This document shows, piece by piece, positions 1 through 9,250 of a DNA stretch of 64,000 nucleotides. Within the stretch, counting starts at the first letter, position 1; the number at the start of each line of letters is the position of its first letter. A program made the translations under genes and the position numbers. The stretch covers positions 124,001 to 188,000 of the forward strand of contig NZ_CP114278.1 of NCBI RefSeq assembly GCF_027105095.1. The letters are read 5' to 3'. Origin of the DNA: Brevundimonas vesicularis. Its GTDB lineage: Bacteria; Pseudomonadota; Alphaproteobacteria; Caulobacterales; Caulobacteraceae. The notes beneath the pieces are model-generated. The model did no database searches. It was not told the origin of the DNA and was given only the letters and a program-made list of their open reading frames with translations.

Positions 1-170
1 CTCAAGCCCAGGCCGAAGCGCGGGCGGCGCGCGAGGCCGCAAAACCTGCGCGCCGGGCCACCCGCGAAACTCCGGTCGAGGCGCTGACCAAGTCGGTCCT
101 GCGCACGGCCGGATCGACCCTGACCCGCGAGCTGATGCGCGGTCTGCTGGGCGGGCTGAAGCGGCGCTAG
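1..170 (+). CDS. 3' end of a HerA/DUF853-type ATPase (YjgR-like), partial
   Basis: The frame is open from the first base to a TAG at 168-170 and gives the last 55 or so residues of a protein that starts outside the window. The tail is an Ala/Arg-rich linker followed by VLRTAGSTLTRELMRGLLGGLKRR. A closing stretch of the form S.AR..GR.I.RG.LGGL is typical of the HerA-like helicases formerly called DUF853/YjgR. The Walker motifs lie outside the window, so the family call rests only on this tail. It precedes the Nfu gene by 49 bp on the same strand. Confidence 0.5.
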   Translation, partial: QAQAEARAAREAAKPARRATRETPVEALTKSVLRTAGSTLTRELMRGLLGGLKRR

Positions 171-219
171 GTTCCGCTCGGGTCTTGCAACGGGGCGGGG
201 GCGAGCGCATCTCCCGCTC

Positions 220-780
220 ATGTTCATCCAGACCGAACCCACGCCCAATCCCAACGTGCTGAAGTTCCTGCCCGGCCGCGACGTGTCGCCGACCGCCGCG
301 CTGGAATACCGCACCACCGACGAGGCGACGGCCTCTCCGCTGGCAGAGGCCTTGTTCGAACTGGAAGGCGTCGACGGCGTCTTCTTCGGCGCCGACTATG
401 TTTCGGTGACCCGCCAGCCGCAGGGTCCGGAATGGTCCGAGATGAAGGCGCCGATCCTGGGCGTCGTCATGGATCACTTCGTCTCGGGTCAGGCGCTCAC
501 GCGCGGCGCCGGCGGCGAAACCGACGGCCATGCCGAGGACGACAGCGAGATCGTCGCCGAGATCAAGGCCCTGCTGGACAGCCGCATTCGCCCCGCCGTG
601 GCCCAGGACGGCGGCGACATCCTGTTCGATTCCTTTGACGAGGCGACGGGTGTGTTGAACCTGCGGATGCGCGGCGCCTGCGCCGGCTGTCCGTCGTCGT
701 CGGCGACCCTGAAGGCCGGGGTCGAGCAGATGATGCGCCACTATGTGCCCGAGGTGACGCGGGTCGAACAGACCCTCTGA
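220..780 (+). CDS. NifU/Nfu-family Fe-S cluster carrier protein
   Basis: A 186-residue protein with two domains. Residues 1-90 form the Nfu N-terminal domain, starting MFIQTEPTPNPNVLKFLPG, which is diagnostic of the family. Residues 110-186 form the NifU C-terminal domain, with the CxxC motif in GACAGCPSS that holds a transferable [4Fe-4S] cluster. Such proteins pass clusters from the assembly machinery to apo-targets such as aconitase or radical-SAM enzymes; MiaB, encoded 2 kb downstream, is one such client class. Length and domain order match the mitochondrial/alphaproteobacterial NFU1 type. It is followed 46 bp later by tsaB. Confidence 0.92.
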   Translation: MFIQTEPTPNPNVLKFLPGRDVSPTAALEYRTTDEATASPLAEALFELEGVDGVFFGADYVSVTRQPQGPEWSEMKAPILGVVMDHFVSGQALTRGAGGETDGHAEDDSEIVAEIKALLDSRIRPAVAQDGGDILFDSFDEATGVLNLRMRGACAGCPSSSATLKAGVEQMMRHYVPEVTRVEQTL

Positions 781-826
781 TCCGGACGCGGTGGCGGTTC
801 TGCGACGCGCCGCCTAGAAGACGCCC

Positions 827-1507
827 ATGAGACTTCTGGTGATCGATACGGCGCTCGGCGCCTGCACGGCGGCGGTGTTCGAGGACGATCGCGCGCTTGC
901 CGTGCGCTTCGAGCCGATGACCAAGGGGCACCAGGAACGGATCGGCGGCCTGGTGCGCGATGTCATGGCCGAGGCGGGCGGCGGGTTCGACAGCCTGGAC
1001 CGGATCGGCGTCACGGTCGGACCGGGTTCGTTCACCGGTCTGCGCGTCGGCCTGGCCTTTGCCCAGGGTCTGGGCGCGGCGCTGGATCGGCCGGTCGTCG
1101 GTCTGTCGGCGCTGGACGCCCTCGCCGCCTCGCTCGCCAATCAAGACGGCCCCATCGCAGCCCTGATCGATGCGCGGCGGGGTCAGGTCTATGCGCGCCT
1201 CTTCGCCGACGGTGGGCCGCTCGGACACGATGAAGCGTTGTCGCTGGAAGAGGCCGCGCGGCGGATCGCCGACATCGGATCGGACGTGGCCCTGGTCGGC
1301 AATGGCGCGGCGGTCATCGCCCAGGCCTTTCCCGACCTGACCTTCGCCCATCTGGACGACCGCGTCGCACCGTCCCCGGAGGCGCTGGCGCGCCTGGCCG
1401 CCGCCGCCGATCCGTCGACCCATCCGCCCCGTCCGCTCTATTTGCGCGCGCCCGACGCCACGCCGCCCAGCCGCCTGCCGGGCCAGCCGCGCCAGCCTGC
1501 GTCATGA
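827..1507 (+). CDS. tsaB: tRNA threonylcarbamoyladenosine biosynthesis protein TsaB
   Basis: A 226-residue ASKHA-fold protein beginning MRLLVIDTALGACTAAV. It carries the conserved GPGSFTGLRVGLAFAQGL segment near residues 64-81. TsaB partners TsaD and TsaE in transferring the threonylcarbamoyl group to A37 of ANN-decoding tRNAs; it is a degraded paralogue of TsaD without its metal site. The stop overlaps the start of rimI by 4 bp (ATGA), an arrangement common in Proteobacteria that implies translational coupling. Length is normal for the family. Confidence 0.93.
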   Translation: MRLLVIDTALGACTAAVFEDDRALAVRFEPMTKGHQERIGGLVRDVMAEAGGGFDSLDRIGVTVGPGSFTGLRVGLAFAQGLGAALDRPVVGLSALDALAASLANQDGPIAALIDARRGQVYARLFADGGPLGHDEALSLEEAARRIADIGSDVALVGNGAAVIAQAFPDLTFAHLDDRVAPSPEALARLAAAADPSTHPPRPLYLRAPDATPPSRLPGQPRQPAS

Positions 1508-1947
1508 CAACGGCGGACCCCGTCTCTCTCGCCGCCCTGCACGTTCAGGCGTTTGCCGCGCCGTGGAGCGCCGACACCTTCGCCGATCTGCTGTCGCAGC
1601 CGGGCGTGCTGGCGGTACGCGAGGCCGACGGCTTCATCCTGATCCGGACCGTCGTCGACGAGGCGGAAATCCTGACCCTGGCCGTGGTCCCGTCCGCGCG
1701 CCGCCACGGACTGGGGCGGCGTCTGGTCGAGGCGGCGGCCGTCGCTGCGGCCCAGGCCGGCGCGACGCGGCTGTTCCTGGAGGTCGCCGACGACAATATC
1801 GCCGCGCGTGACCTGTATGAGCGGACCGGGTTCGATCCGATCGGTCGCCGCAAAGCCTATTATGCGGGCGCCGACGGATCGCGGACCGATGCGGTGGTGA
1901 TGAGCCGCGAGCTCTGTGCGCCTGACGCCAACCTGACGCTTCCCTGA
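1504..1947 (+). CDS. rimI: RimI-type protein N-acetyltransferase (GNAT)
   Basis: A 147-residue single-domain GNAT enzyme. The acetyl-CoA pyrophosphate loop is visible as ARRHGLGRRLVEAA, with the following strand and the DLYERTGFDPIGRRKAYY motif near residues 101-118 that is characteristic of RimI. RimI acetylates the N-terminal alanine of ribosomal protein S18, and related enzymes have a broader substrate range. The start overlaps tsaB by 4 bp, supporting a tsaB-rimI operon. The next gene, fur, is 27 bp downstream and may be co-transcribed. Confidence 0.88.
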   Translation: MTTADPVSLAALHVQAFAAPWSADTFADLLSQPGVLAVREADGFILIRTVVDEAEILTLAVVPSARRHGLGRRLVEAAAVAAAQAGATRLFLEVADDNIAARDLYERTGFDPIGRRKAYYAGADGSRTDAVVMSRELCAPDANLTLP

Positions 1948-1974
1948 TGCGATCCAAGCCCCTATTCTAGGCGC

Positions 1975-2460
1975 ATGGACCGGATCGAAAAACTCTGCGC
2001 CGAGCGCGGCATGCGTATGACCGAACAGCGCCGGGTGATCGCCCGGGTGCTGTCCAACGCCGCGGACCACCCGGATGTGGAAGAGCTGTATCGCCGCGCC
2101 TCGGCCATCGATCCGCACATCTCCATCGCCACCGTCTATCGCACCGTGCGCCTGTTCGAAGAGGCGGGCGTGGTCGAGAAGCACGACTTCGGCGACGGCC
2201 GCAGCCGCTATGAAGAGGCCGGCGACGATCACCACGACCACCTGATCGACACCAAGTCTGGCGAGGTTATCGAATTCTTCGACGCCGAGATCGAGCGGCT
2301 GAAGAACGAGATCGCGGAACGGCTGGGCTTCCAGCTGATCGGCCACAAGCTGGAGCTCTACGGCGTTGCGATCGAGGGCGCCGAACCGTCCAAGCGCGAA
2401 GGCCTGATCTTCACCCGCCATGCGGCGCGCGTCGATCCCGCCGATGTGGATGCGGGCTGA
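1975..2460 (+). CDS. fur: Fur-family metalloregulator
   Basis: A 161-residue protein. Residues 1-80 form the winged helix ([14 protein letters not shown], then [19 protein letters not shown]). The dimerisation domain carries the His-rich metal motif DDHHDHLID at residues 84-92. The CxxC structural zinc site of enterobacterial Fur is absent, as is usual for alphaproteobacterial Fur/Mur proteins, so this is not a defect. It represses iron (or manganese) uptake genes when metal-loaded. Nothing in the sequence distinguishes Fur from Mur. The gene sits between rimI and miaB. Confidence 0.88.
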   Translation: MDRIEKLCAERGMRMTEQRRVIARVLSNAADHPDVEELYRRASAIDPHISIATVYRTVRLFEEAGVVEKHDFGDGRSRYEEAGDDHHDHLIDTKSGEVIEFFDAEIERLKNEIAERLGFQLIGHKLELYGVAIEGAEPSKREGLIFTRHAARVDPADVDAG

Positions 2461-2503
2461 CGCTCGGCTTGTCGCGACGCTTGCGGGCGATCATAAGCCC
2501 ACG

Positions 2504-3940
2504 ATGACCGAGACACTGGTTCCTCAAGTCGAGACGGCGCCCCAAAAACGTCTGTTCATCAAGACCTACGGCTGTCAGATGAACGTCTATGACTCCGAGC
2601 GCATGGCCGATGTGCTGCGCCCGCTGGGTTATGGCGTCACCGACGACGTGAAAGCCGCCGACTTCGTCATCCTGAACACATGCCATATCCGCGAAAAGGC
2701 GGCCGAGAAGATCTATTCCGAGCTCGGCAAGCTGCGCGAGATGCGCGACATCCGGCGCGAGACCGGCGGGGACCTGACCATCGCCGTCGCCGGCTGCGTC
2801 GCCCAGGCCGAGGGCGAGGAGATCATGCGGCGTCAGCCGGCGGTCGACATCGTCGTCGGTCCCCAGGCCTACCACCAACTGCCCGAGCTTCTGACCCGCA
2901 CGGCGCGGGCGCGGGGCGAGCGAATCGGCGCCGACTTCGCTCCTGACGACAAGTTCGACGCCCTGCCCGCAGCCCGCTTCACCGAGGGGCCGACCGCCTT
3001 TCTGACGGTGCAGGAGGGTTGCGACAAGTTCTGCACCTTCTGCGTCGTGCCCTATACGCGCGGCGCAGAGTGGTCGCGGCCGATGGCGGCGGTGCTGGAA
3101 GAGGCGAGACAACTGGCGGACCGGGGCGTGCGCGAGGTCACCCTGCTGGGCCAGAACGTCAACGCCTATGACGGCGAGCGGCCGGACGGGCGAAAGGCGA
3201 CCCTGGCCGAACTGGCCTATGCCCTGGCCGAGATCCCCGGCCTGGACCGCATCCGCTATACGACCAGCCATCCCAACGACATGGCCGATGAGTTGATCGC
3301 CGCGCATGGCGATCTGGACGCCCTGATGCCCTATCTGCATCTGCCGGTTCAGGCGGGGTCGGATCGGATTTTGCGAGCGATGAACCGCAAGCACGGGCGT
3401 CAGAAATATTTCGACCTGATCGACCGAATCCGTGCGGCACGGCCCGATATCGCCATTGCGGGCGACTTCATCGTCGGCTTCCCCGGTGAGACGGATCGCG
3501 AGTTCGAGGACACGCTCGATCTGGTGCTGCGTGTGAACTACGCCGGGGCCTTCGCCTTCGCCTATTCGCCGCGGCCGGGCACGCCGGCGGCGGGCATGGG
3601 CAAACAGGTCGAGCCGAAAATCGTCAAGGATCGACTGCATCGTCTGATCGCCCTGCTGACGGAACAGCAGACCGCTTTCAACGCGGCGCAGGCCAACCGG
3701 ACGCTGAACGTGCTGTTCGAAAAGCCGGGACGGCACGGCCACCTTCGCCAAGCGATCGGTCGATCCCCATATCTTCAATCGGTCCACGTCGATGACGCGG
3801 ATCATCTGATCGGGCAGATCGTTCCGGTCGAGATCATCGCCGGCCAGCAGAACAGTCTGTCGGGCCGGCTCACAGCAGACGGGCTCAAGCAGCCGGGTCC
3901 CGCGGGCTCGGCAACAGCCCAAGCAGAAAAGGCCGCTTGA
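2504..3940 (+). CDS. miaB: tRNA-2-methylthio-N6-dimethylallyladenosine synthase MiaB
   Basis: A 478-residue radical-SAM methylthiotransferase. The N-terminal UPF0004 domain holds Cys24, Cys60 and Cys98 for the auxiliary [4Fe-4S] cluster. The radical-SAM CxxxCxxC triad is Cys173, Cys177 and Cys180 in [12 protein letters not shown]-terminal TRAM-like region follows. It methylthiolates i6A37 in tRNAs reading UNN codons. The ATG at 2504 is preferred over an in-frame ATG at 2420, which lies inside fur and would add a non-conserved extension. The stop shares one base with the phoH start (TGATG). Confidence 0.95.
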   Translation: MTETLVPQVETAPQKRLFIKTYGCQMNVYDSERMADVLRPLGYGVTDDVKAADFVILNTCHIREKAAEKIYSELGKLREMRDIRRETGGDLTIAVAGCVAQAEGEEIMRRQPAVDIVVGPQAYHQLPELLTRTARARGERIGADFAPDDKFDALPAARFTEGPTAFLTVQEGCDKFCTFCVVPYTRGAEWSRPMAAVLEEARQLADRGVREVTLLGQNVNAYDGERPDGRKATLAELAYALAEIPGLDRIRYTTSHPNDMADELIAAHGDLDALMPYLHLPVQAGSDRILRAMNRKHGRQKYFDLIDRIRAARPDIAIAGDFIVGFPGETDREFEDTLDLVLRVNYAGAFAFAYSPRPGTPAAGMGKQVEPKIVKDRLHRLIALLTEQQTAFNAAQANRTLNVLFEKPGRHGHLRQAIGRSPYLQSVHVDDADHLIGQIVPVEIIAGQQNSLSGRLTADGLKQPGPAGSATAQAEKAA

Positions 3941-4926
3941 TGGCGCGTGAGTCTGAATTCGTCCCCTTGAACGATGCCGAACTGCGGGCGGTCATCGGGC
4001 CGAACAGTCGCCACGTCGCCCTGATCGAGGACGCGTTCAAGGTGCTGGTCGAGGCCCCGGGCGGCGGGGTCTCAGTCAACGGCGGCGCACGCGACCGCAC
4101 GGACGCCCGCCAGGTGATCGAGGATCTGGCCAAGCGCGCGGCCCTGGGCGCCGAAGTCACCGAGGCCGACGTGCGCGCGGCGCTGGGCCAGGCGCGCGGC
4201 GGTCGCGGCACGCCCGGCATGGCGGCGGCGGGCGTGTCGCTACCGGGCGGCAAGCGCGGCGCCATCGTGCCCAAGACCAAGGCGCAGGCCGCCTATCTGG
4301 ACATGCTGGGCCGGTGCGAACTGAGCTTCGGCGTCGGCCCGGCGGGCACCGGCAAGACCTTTCTGGCGGCGGCCTATGGCGCGTCGCTGCTGCGGCGGGG
4401 GCAGGTGGACCGGCTGGTCATCACCCGCCCGGCGGTCGAGGCGGGCGAGAAGCTGGGCTTCCTGCCCGGCGATCTGAACGAAAAGGTCGATCCTTATCTG
4501 GCGCCGATCTGGGAGGCGCTGAACGACATTCTGGGTGCCGAGGACGTGCAGCGTCGCCGCGACAAAGGCGAAATCGAAGCCGCCCCGATCGCCTTCATGC
4601 GCGGCCGCACGCTCAGCCACGCCTTCGTCATCGTCGATGAAGCCCAGAACACCAGCCGCCTGCAGATGAAGATGGTGCTGACGCGCCTGGGCGAGGGCGC
4701 ACGGATGGTGGTGACGGGCGATCCGTCGCAGATCGACCTGCTGAACCCGCGCGACTCCGGCCTGGCCCACGCCCTGCGGATTTTGGACGGAGTTCAGGGC
4801 GTCGGCATCCTGAAGTTCGAGGCCTCGGACGTGGTGCGTCACGCCATGGTCGAGCGGATCGTGCGCGCCTATGACGCCGACGCCGCGAAAGGCCGTCCGG
4901 CCCCGGACCTCGAAGACCCCGAATGA
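3940..4926 (+). CDS. phoH: PhoH-like ATPase
   Basis: A 328-residue protein with Walker A GPAGTGKT at 133-140 and a Walker B-like DEAQ at 233-236 (VIVDEAQNTSRLQMKM). This is the PhoH/YbeZ signature, with a preceding N-terminal domain of about 110 residues. PhoH/YbeZ proteins are RNA-associated ATPases that work with the neighbouring YbeY in rRNA maturation and quality control. A TTG lies one codon upstream at 3937, but the ATG overlapping the miaB stop is the natural start. The end overlaps ybeY by 4 bp. Confidence 0.93.
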   Translation: MARESEFVPLNDAELRAVIGPNSRHVALIEDAFKVLVEAPGGGVSVNGGARDRTDARQVIEDLAKRAALGAEVTEADVRAALGQARGGRGTPGMAAAGVSLPGGKRGAIVPKTKAQAAYLDMLGRCELSFGVGPAGTGKTFLAAAYGASLLRRGQVDRLVITRPAVEAGEKLGFLPGDLNEKVDPYLAPIWEALNDILGAEDVQRRRDKGEIEAAPIAFMRGRTLSHAFVIVDEAQNTSRLQMKMVLTRLGEGARMVVTGDPSQIDLLNPRDSGLAHALRILDGVQGVGILKFEASDVVRHAMVERIVRAYDADAAKGRPAPDLEDPE

Positions 4927-5369
4927 TCGAGATTGAAGTCGAGGCCGAGGCCTGGACCGGCGCCCTGCCGGACGCCGAGGCCGTCGTGGAGCGCGCGGCG
5001 CAGGCCGCGCTGGGCGCCGTGAAGGGCGACATCGCCGTCCTGCTGACCGACGACGCCGCCATGCGCGAGTTGAACGGGCGGTTTCGCGACAAGGACAAGC
5101 CGACCAATGTCCTGTCCTTCCCGGCGCCGGAAAACGCGTTTCCGCATCTGGGCGACATCGTCCTGGCTTATGGCGTCTGTGCGACCGAGGCCGAAGCGCA
5201 GGGCAAGACCCTGGCCGATCATCTGAGCCATCTGGTCGTCCACGGCGTGCTGCACCTGCTGGGCCGCGACCACGAAGACGACACCGAGGCCGAGGAGATG
5301 GAGGCCGAAGAGCGCGAAATCCTGGCCCAGATCGGCGTCGCCGACCCCTATCTCGCCGAGCAGGACTGA
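4923..5369 (+). CDS. ybeY: Endoribonuclease YbeY (rRNA maturation factor)
   Basis: A 148-residue metalloprotein with the UPF0054 zinc motif HGVLHLLGRDH (His107, His111, His117) preceded by the conserved TNVLSFPAP. YbeY takes part in 16S rRNA 3'-end maturation and in 70S quality control with RNase R. It starts within the phoH stop (ATGA). Only 4 bp separate it from lnt; the corC/ybeX hemolysin-like gene that often lies between ybeY and lnt in Proteobacteria is absent here. Confidence 0.94.
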   Translation: MIEIEVEAEAWTGALPDAEAVVERAAQAALGAVKGDIAVLLTDDAAMRELNGRFRDKDKPTNVLSFPAPENAFPHLGDIVLAYGVCATEAEAQGKTLADHLSHLVVHGVLHLLGRDHEDDTEAEEMEAEEREILAQIGVADPYLAEQD

Positions 5370-5373
5370 CCCG

Positions 5374-7011
5374 ATGTTCCCCGACGCCCTGCTGGACCGT
5401 TTCGCGGCCCCGATCCGCGCCCTGCCTGACAGGAAGCGCGCCCTGACGTGGCGGCTGATCCGCATCGTTCTGGCGCTGCTGGCCGGCGCCGGGACGGCCT
5501 TCGCTCATCCGCCGTTCGGGGTGCTGATCGGGCTTCTGGGCTATCCGCTGCTGATGATCCTGTCGGAGCGGTCCGACACGGTGCGCGGCGCCTTCTGGAT
5601 GGGTTGGCTGGCGGGGTTCGCCTATTTCTTTGTCGGGTGCTGGTGGGTGGCCGAGGCGTTCTTCGTCAATCCCGAACAGGCGTGGATGGCGCCGTTCGCG
5701 GCCAGCCTGCTGCCGGCGGGCCTGGGGCTGTTCTGGGGGACGGCCTGTGCCCTCTATCGCCGGTTCGCGCCGCTGGGAGCTGTGCGGGTGCTGTTGTTCG
5801 CCGCCCTGTTCTGCGCCGCCGAATGGTTGCGGGGTCATGTTCTGACGGGCTTTCCGTGGAACCCGGCCGGCGCGACCTGGCGCGCGGGCGGCGGCATGTC
5901 CCAGTTCGCCTCGGTCGTCGGCGTCTATGGGCTGAGCCTTGTGACGGTCGCGGCCACGGCGGCTTTCGCGCCCTTGATCGGGCCAGGCGACAAGCGCAGC
6001 CGCCTGATCTCCGCAGGCTTGGGCGCCTTGGCCCTGATCGGCGTCGGCGGCTTCGGGGCTGTCAGATTAGCGCAGTCGGATCTTCAGTTCACAGACACGG
6101 TCGTCCGCCTGGTTCAGGCCGATGTGAAGCAGGAGACCAAATGGTCGCCTGAAGCCTATCGCTCCATCGTCGATCGCTATGTGGCCCTGACCGGTCAGGC
6201 GGCGACGCGGACGCCCAATGTCGTGGTCTGGCCCGAAGGCGCCCTGCCCGCCTCGGCCAACGACGTCTTCGCCTCCGCCGACGCTCAGGCCATCGCGGGC
6301 GCCCTGCGTCCCGGACAGACCCTGCTGATGGGCCTGGCGCGCGGCGAGCCGGACCTGACCGCGCCTGAGGGCGCGCGCTATTACAACAGTGTGTTCGCCC
6401 TGGCTGACGAAGGCGGGGCGGGTCTTCGGGTCGCCGCCGTCTATGACAAGCACCGGCTGGTGCCGTTCGGCGAGTACCTGCCCTTGGGGTCGATCATGAC
6501 CTCCATCGGCCTGCGTAGCCTAGTGCACATGCCCAGCGACTTTTCCGCCGGACCGACGCCGGCCCCGATCTCTGTTCCAGGCGCTCCGCCTGCCCAGGTG
6601 CTGATCTGCTATGAGAGCCTGTATCCCGGCTTCACGCCCGGCGCGGCGGGGCGGCCCGAGTGGATCGTCAATGCGTCCAATGACGCCTGGTTCGGCGCGA
6701 CCTCGGGCCCGCGCCAACATCTGAACCTGGCCAGCTATCGCGCCATAGAGACCGGCCTGCCCATCGCGCGGGCCACCCCGACCGGCATTTCGGCCATGAT
6801 CGACCCGTGGGGCCGGATCGTCGAAGGTCAACGATTGGAGCGCGGCGTCATGGGCGTCATCGACGCGCCTCTGCCGCGGCCGACAGGCGTCACGCCCTAT
6901 GGTCGGTTCGGTGACCTTCTGTTCTTCATCGGCCTTGCGGCAGCGCTCGTCCTATCCTTGTGGCCGTTGATTTTACGATCTAGGGTTCGCTCGAACGGCG
7001 CAGCGATTTGA
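5374..7011 (+). CDS. lnt: Apolipoprotein N-acyltransferase Lnt
   Basis: A 545-residue inner-membrane enzyme. About six hydrophobic segments span residues 30-235, followed by a periplasmic carbon-nitrogen hydrolase domain and a final transmembrane helix near 512-535. The nitrilase-type triad is intact: Glu288 (VVWPEGALP), Lys359 (VYDKHRLVPFGEYLP) and Cys412 (VLICYESLYP). It adds the third acyl chain to lipoproteins, and at least five lipobox proteins are encoded in this window. The stop lies 17 bp before the XRE regulator start, so the two are likely co-transcribed. Confidence 0.94.
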   Translation: MFPDALLDRFAAPIRALPDRKRALTWRLIRIVLALLAGAGTAFAHPPFGVLIGLLGYPLLMILSERSDTVRGAFWMGWLAGFAYFFVGCWWVAEAFFVNPEQAWMAPFAASLLPAGLGLFWGTACALYRRFAPLGAVRVLLFAALFCAAEWLRGHVLTGFPWNPAGATWRAGGGMSQFASVVGVYGLSLVTVAATAAFAPLIGPGDKRSRLISAGLGALALIGVGGFGAVRLAQSDLQFTDTVVRLVQADVKQETKWSPEAYRSIVDRYVALTGQAATRTPNVVVWPEGALPASANDVFASADAQAIAGALRPGQTLLMGLARGEPDLTAPEGARYYNSVFALADEGGAGLRVAAVYDKHRLVPFGEYLPLGSIMTSIGLRSLVHMPSDFSAGPTPAPISVPGAPPAQVLICYESLYPGFTPGAAGRPEWIVNASNDAWFGATSGPRQHLNLASYRAIETGLPIARATPTGISAMIDPWGRIVEGQRLERGVMGVIDAPLPRPTGVTPYGRFGDLLFFIGLAAALVLSLWPLILRSRVRSNGAAI

Positions 7012-7028
7012 GCATTTCGGGGGACGTC

Positions 7029-7436
7029 ATGGCGCGTGAAAAGGACGAGGATCCGCATCCCGTCGATCGCCATGTCGGCCGTCGCGTTCAGGAGAAGCGT
7101 CTGGACCTCGGCCTGACCCAGACCGCCTTGGCCAAGGCTGTCGGCGTCAGCTTCCAGCAGGTGCAGAAGTACGAAAAGGGCACCAACCGCGTCTCGGCCT
7201 CGAAACTGTTCGAGATGGCCGAGTTCATGAAGGTCGGCATCCCCTTCTTCTTCGACGGCTACAGCAGCGCGACGGTCGGCGTCGCCGAAGAGGCGCCCGC
7301 CTTCGACCACGAGCATCGCCCCACCAAGACCAGCGTCGAAATCACACGCCTTGCGCCGCGCCTGCCGGCGCGCAAGCAGAAGCTGATCCTGGACATGATG
7401 CGGGATATGCTGGGCGACGACGACGCCCAGAACTGA
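7029..7436 (+). CDS. XRE-family helix-turn-helix regulator
   Basis: A 135-residue protein. A Cro/CI-type HTH spans residues 13-68 (VGRRVQEKRLDLGLTQTALAKAVG, then SFQQVQKYEKG). The C-terminal extension ends LPARKQKLILDMMRDMLGD. This subfamily is common in Alphaproteobacteria, often immediately after lnt and before metK; here metK is not downstream. The ATG at 7029 follows a GGGG ribosome site. An upstream TTG at 7008 would overlap the lnt stop and is less likely. Targets are not evident from the sequence. Confidence 0.85.
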   Translation: MAREKDEDPHPVDRHVGRRVQEKRLDLGLTQTALAKAVGVSFQQVQKYEKGTNRVSASKLFEMAEFMKVGIPFFFDGYSSATVGVAEEAPAFDHEHRPTKTSVEITRLAPRLPARKQKLILDMMRDMLGDDDAQN

Positions 7437-7439
7437 GCT

Positions 7440-7919
7440 CTAGCCGACCGCGACGATCTCGGCCGACTGACCGGCCACCGTCACCTCATCCCCAACCCTT
7501 TTGCCCATGACGGCGCGGGCGAGGGGCGAGACATGGCTGACCGAGCCTGCGGCCGGATCGGCCTCGTCCTCGCCGACGATGCGCCACGTCTGGGCGCGGC
7601 CGTCCTCGCGTTCGATGGAGACCGAACCCCCGAACCGCACGGCCCCGTCGTCTTCAGTGGGCTCGACCAACTGGGCCGAGGCGCGCCGTGCGGACCAGTA
7701 GCGGAGATCCCGCGTCGCCCGCGCCATGGCGGTGCGGTCGCTCTCGATCGAGCCTTGCACCTGGGCGGCCGTATAGGCGGCGCGGGCCGCGGCCAGTTCG
7801 GCCTCAATCGCGGCCAGCCCCTCGGGCGTGACCAGATTGGGATGGGGCGAGATCGGGCGGTCCGCCAGGTCGGCGGCGGTGGCTTCCAGATCTTCTTCGC
7901 GGGTGAAGGCAACGCTCAT
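7440..7919 (-). CDS. GreA/GreB-family transcription elongation factor
   Basis: A 159-residue protein. An N-terminal region beginning MSVAFTREEDLEA is followed by a coiled coil of about 60 residues (LAAIEAELAAARAAY onwards). An FKBP-like C-terminal domain ends VGDEVTVAGQSAEIVAVG. This matches Gre factors that enter the RNA polymerase secondary channel and stimulate transcript cleavage. The ATG at 7919 is chosen because upstream in-frame codons would run into the divergent flavoprotein gene. Its stop lies 3 bp from the stop of the convergent XRE gene. GreA versus GreB cannot be decided by eye. Confidence 0.8.
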   Translation of the reverse strand: MSVAFTREEDLEATAADLADRPISPHPNLVTPEGLAAIEAELAAARAAYTAAQVQGSIESDRTAMARATRDLRYWSARRASAQLVEPTEDDGAVRFGGSVSIEREDGRAQTWRIVGEDEADPAAGSVSHVSPLARAVMGKRVGDEVTVAGQSAEIVAVG

Positions 7920-7983
7920 GGTACGGAACATAGCGATGACGACGCCTATAGCCAGCGCGGCCGCAAGCGCGCAAAGCCACGCC

Positions 7984-9213
7984 ATGCAACAGTCGCCCAG
8001 TCTTACGACCTCTCGCACCGTTCACGTGATCGGCGCCGGTCCCGCCGGATTGATGGCGGCCGAACGGCTGGCGCAAGCAGGGGCGGCGGTCGTGGTACAC
8101 GACCGGATGCCGTCCGTGGCCCGCAAGCTGCTGATGGCCGGACGCGGCGGGCTGAACCTGACGCATTCGGAACCACTGGACCGGTTCCTGACGCGCTATG
8201 GTCCCGCCCAGCCGACGGCCGCCGCCTGGATCGACCGGTTCACGCCTGCCGACCTGACCGCCTGGGTCGAGGCCCTGGGGCAGGAGACCTTCGTCGGCTC
8301 AAGCGGGCGGGTGTTTCCGAAGGCCATGAAGGCCTCGCCGCTGGTGCGGGCCTGGCTGACGCGGCTGGAGGCGCAGGGCGTCGAGATCCGCACGCGCTCG
8401 CGCTGGACCGATTGGCGCGACGGCGCGCTGGTGTTTGAGACGCCGGACGGGGAGCGGCTGGAACGGCCCGACGCCGTGGTCCTGGCTCTGGGCGGCGCCA
8501 GCTGGCCGCGCCTGGGTTCGGACGGGGCCTGGGCCCCATGGCTGGAAGCGCAGGGCGCCGCCGTGTCGCCGTTCCGACCGGCCAATGTCGGCTTCGACGT
8601 GGCCTGGTCGGCGCTGTTTCGTGACCGGTTCGCGGGCCGACCGCTGAAAGGCGTCGCTGTCACCCATGGCGGCCGGACGGCGCGGGGCGAGGCGATGATC
8701 GCCCGCTACGGCATCGAGGGCGGCGCGATCTATGCGCTGTCCGCGACGCTCAGGACGACGGTCGAGACGGAGGAGCGCGCCGAGATCCAGATCGACCTGA
8801 AGCCCGATGTGGCGATCGGAAAAGTGACCGACCGGCTGTCGAAGCCGCGCGGCAAGGCCAGCCTGTCGAACCATCTGCGCAAGGTTGTCGGACTGGAGGC
8901 GGCCGCCGTCGCCCTGCTGTATGAGGCCGGCCCCCTGCCCGCTTCGCCTCGGGCCTTGGCCGAACGGATCAAGGCCATGCCGCTGATCCTGACCGGTGTT
9001 CAGGGACTGGAGCGGGCGATCTCCTCGGCGGGCGGCGTCAAACTGGACGGCGTGGACGAACGGCTGATGCTGGCGGCGCGACCGGGAGTCTTCGTCGCCG
9101 GCGAGATGCTGGATTGGGAGGCGCCGACCGGCGGCTATCTGCTTCAGGCCAGCTTCGCCTCCGCCGTCGTCGCGGCCGACGGCGTCATCGACTGGCTCGA
9201 CAGCCGGGACTGA
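7984..9213 (+). CDS. HI0933/YhiN-like flavoprotein (TIGR03862 type)
   Basis: A 409-residue protein with an N-terminal FAD-binding Rossmann motif (VHVIGAGPAGLMAAERLAQAG). The family motif VARKLLMAGRGGLNLTHSE follows, and near the C-terminus is an FAD contact ending VAGEMLDWEAPTGGYLLQ. This belongs to the BaiN/YhiN family of NAD(P)/FAD oxidoreductases, most of whose members lack a defined substrate. The ATG at 7984 puts the dinucleotide-binding strand 14 residues in; another ATG at 7936 is possible. It is divergent from the Gre-factor gene. Confidence 0.85.
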   Translation: MQQSPSLTTSRTVHVIGAGPAGLMAAERLAQAGAAVVVHDRMPSVARKLLMAGRGGLNLTHSEPLDRFLTRYGPAQPTAAAWIDRFTPADLTAWVEALGQETFVGSSGRVFPKAMKASPLVRAWLTRLEAQGVEIRTRSRWTDWRDGALVFETPDGERLERPDAVVLALGGASWPRLGSDGAWAPWLEAQGAAVSPFRPANVGFDVAWSALFRDRFAGRPLKGVAVTHGGRTARGEAMIARYGIEGGAIYALSATLRTTVETEERAEIQIDLKPDVAIGKVTDRLSKPRGKASLSNHLRKVVGLEAAAVALLYEAGPLPASPRALAERIKAMPLILTGVQGLERAISSAGGVKLDGVDERLMLAARPGVFVAGEMLDWEAPTGGYLLQASFASAVVAADGVIDWLDSRD

Positions 9214-9250
9214 GAAAGGCAGGGTCGCGCGGTTCGATCAGGAGTATCCG

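Noticed and set aside
1975..2460. Fur protein missing the CxxC zinc site as a broken gene
   Set aside because: Alphaproteobacterial Fur/Mur proteins generally lack these cysteines, and the other metal ligands are present.
4240..5838. 532-codon minus-strand frame across phoH, ybeY and lnt
   Set aside because: It is antisense to three genes with intact catalytic motifs and 4-bp couplings; its composition is Arg/Pro/Gln-rich shadow sequence.
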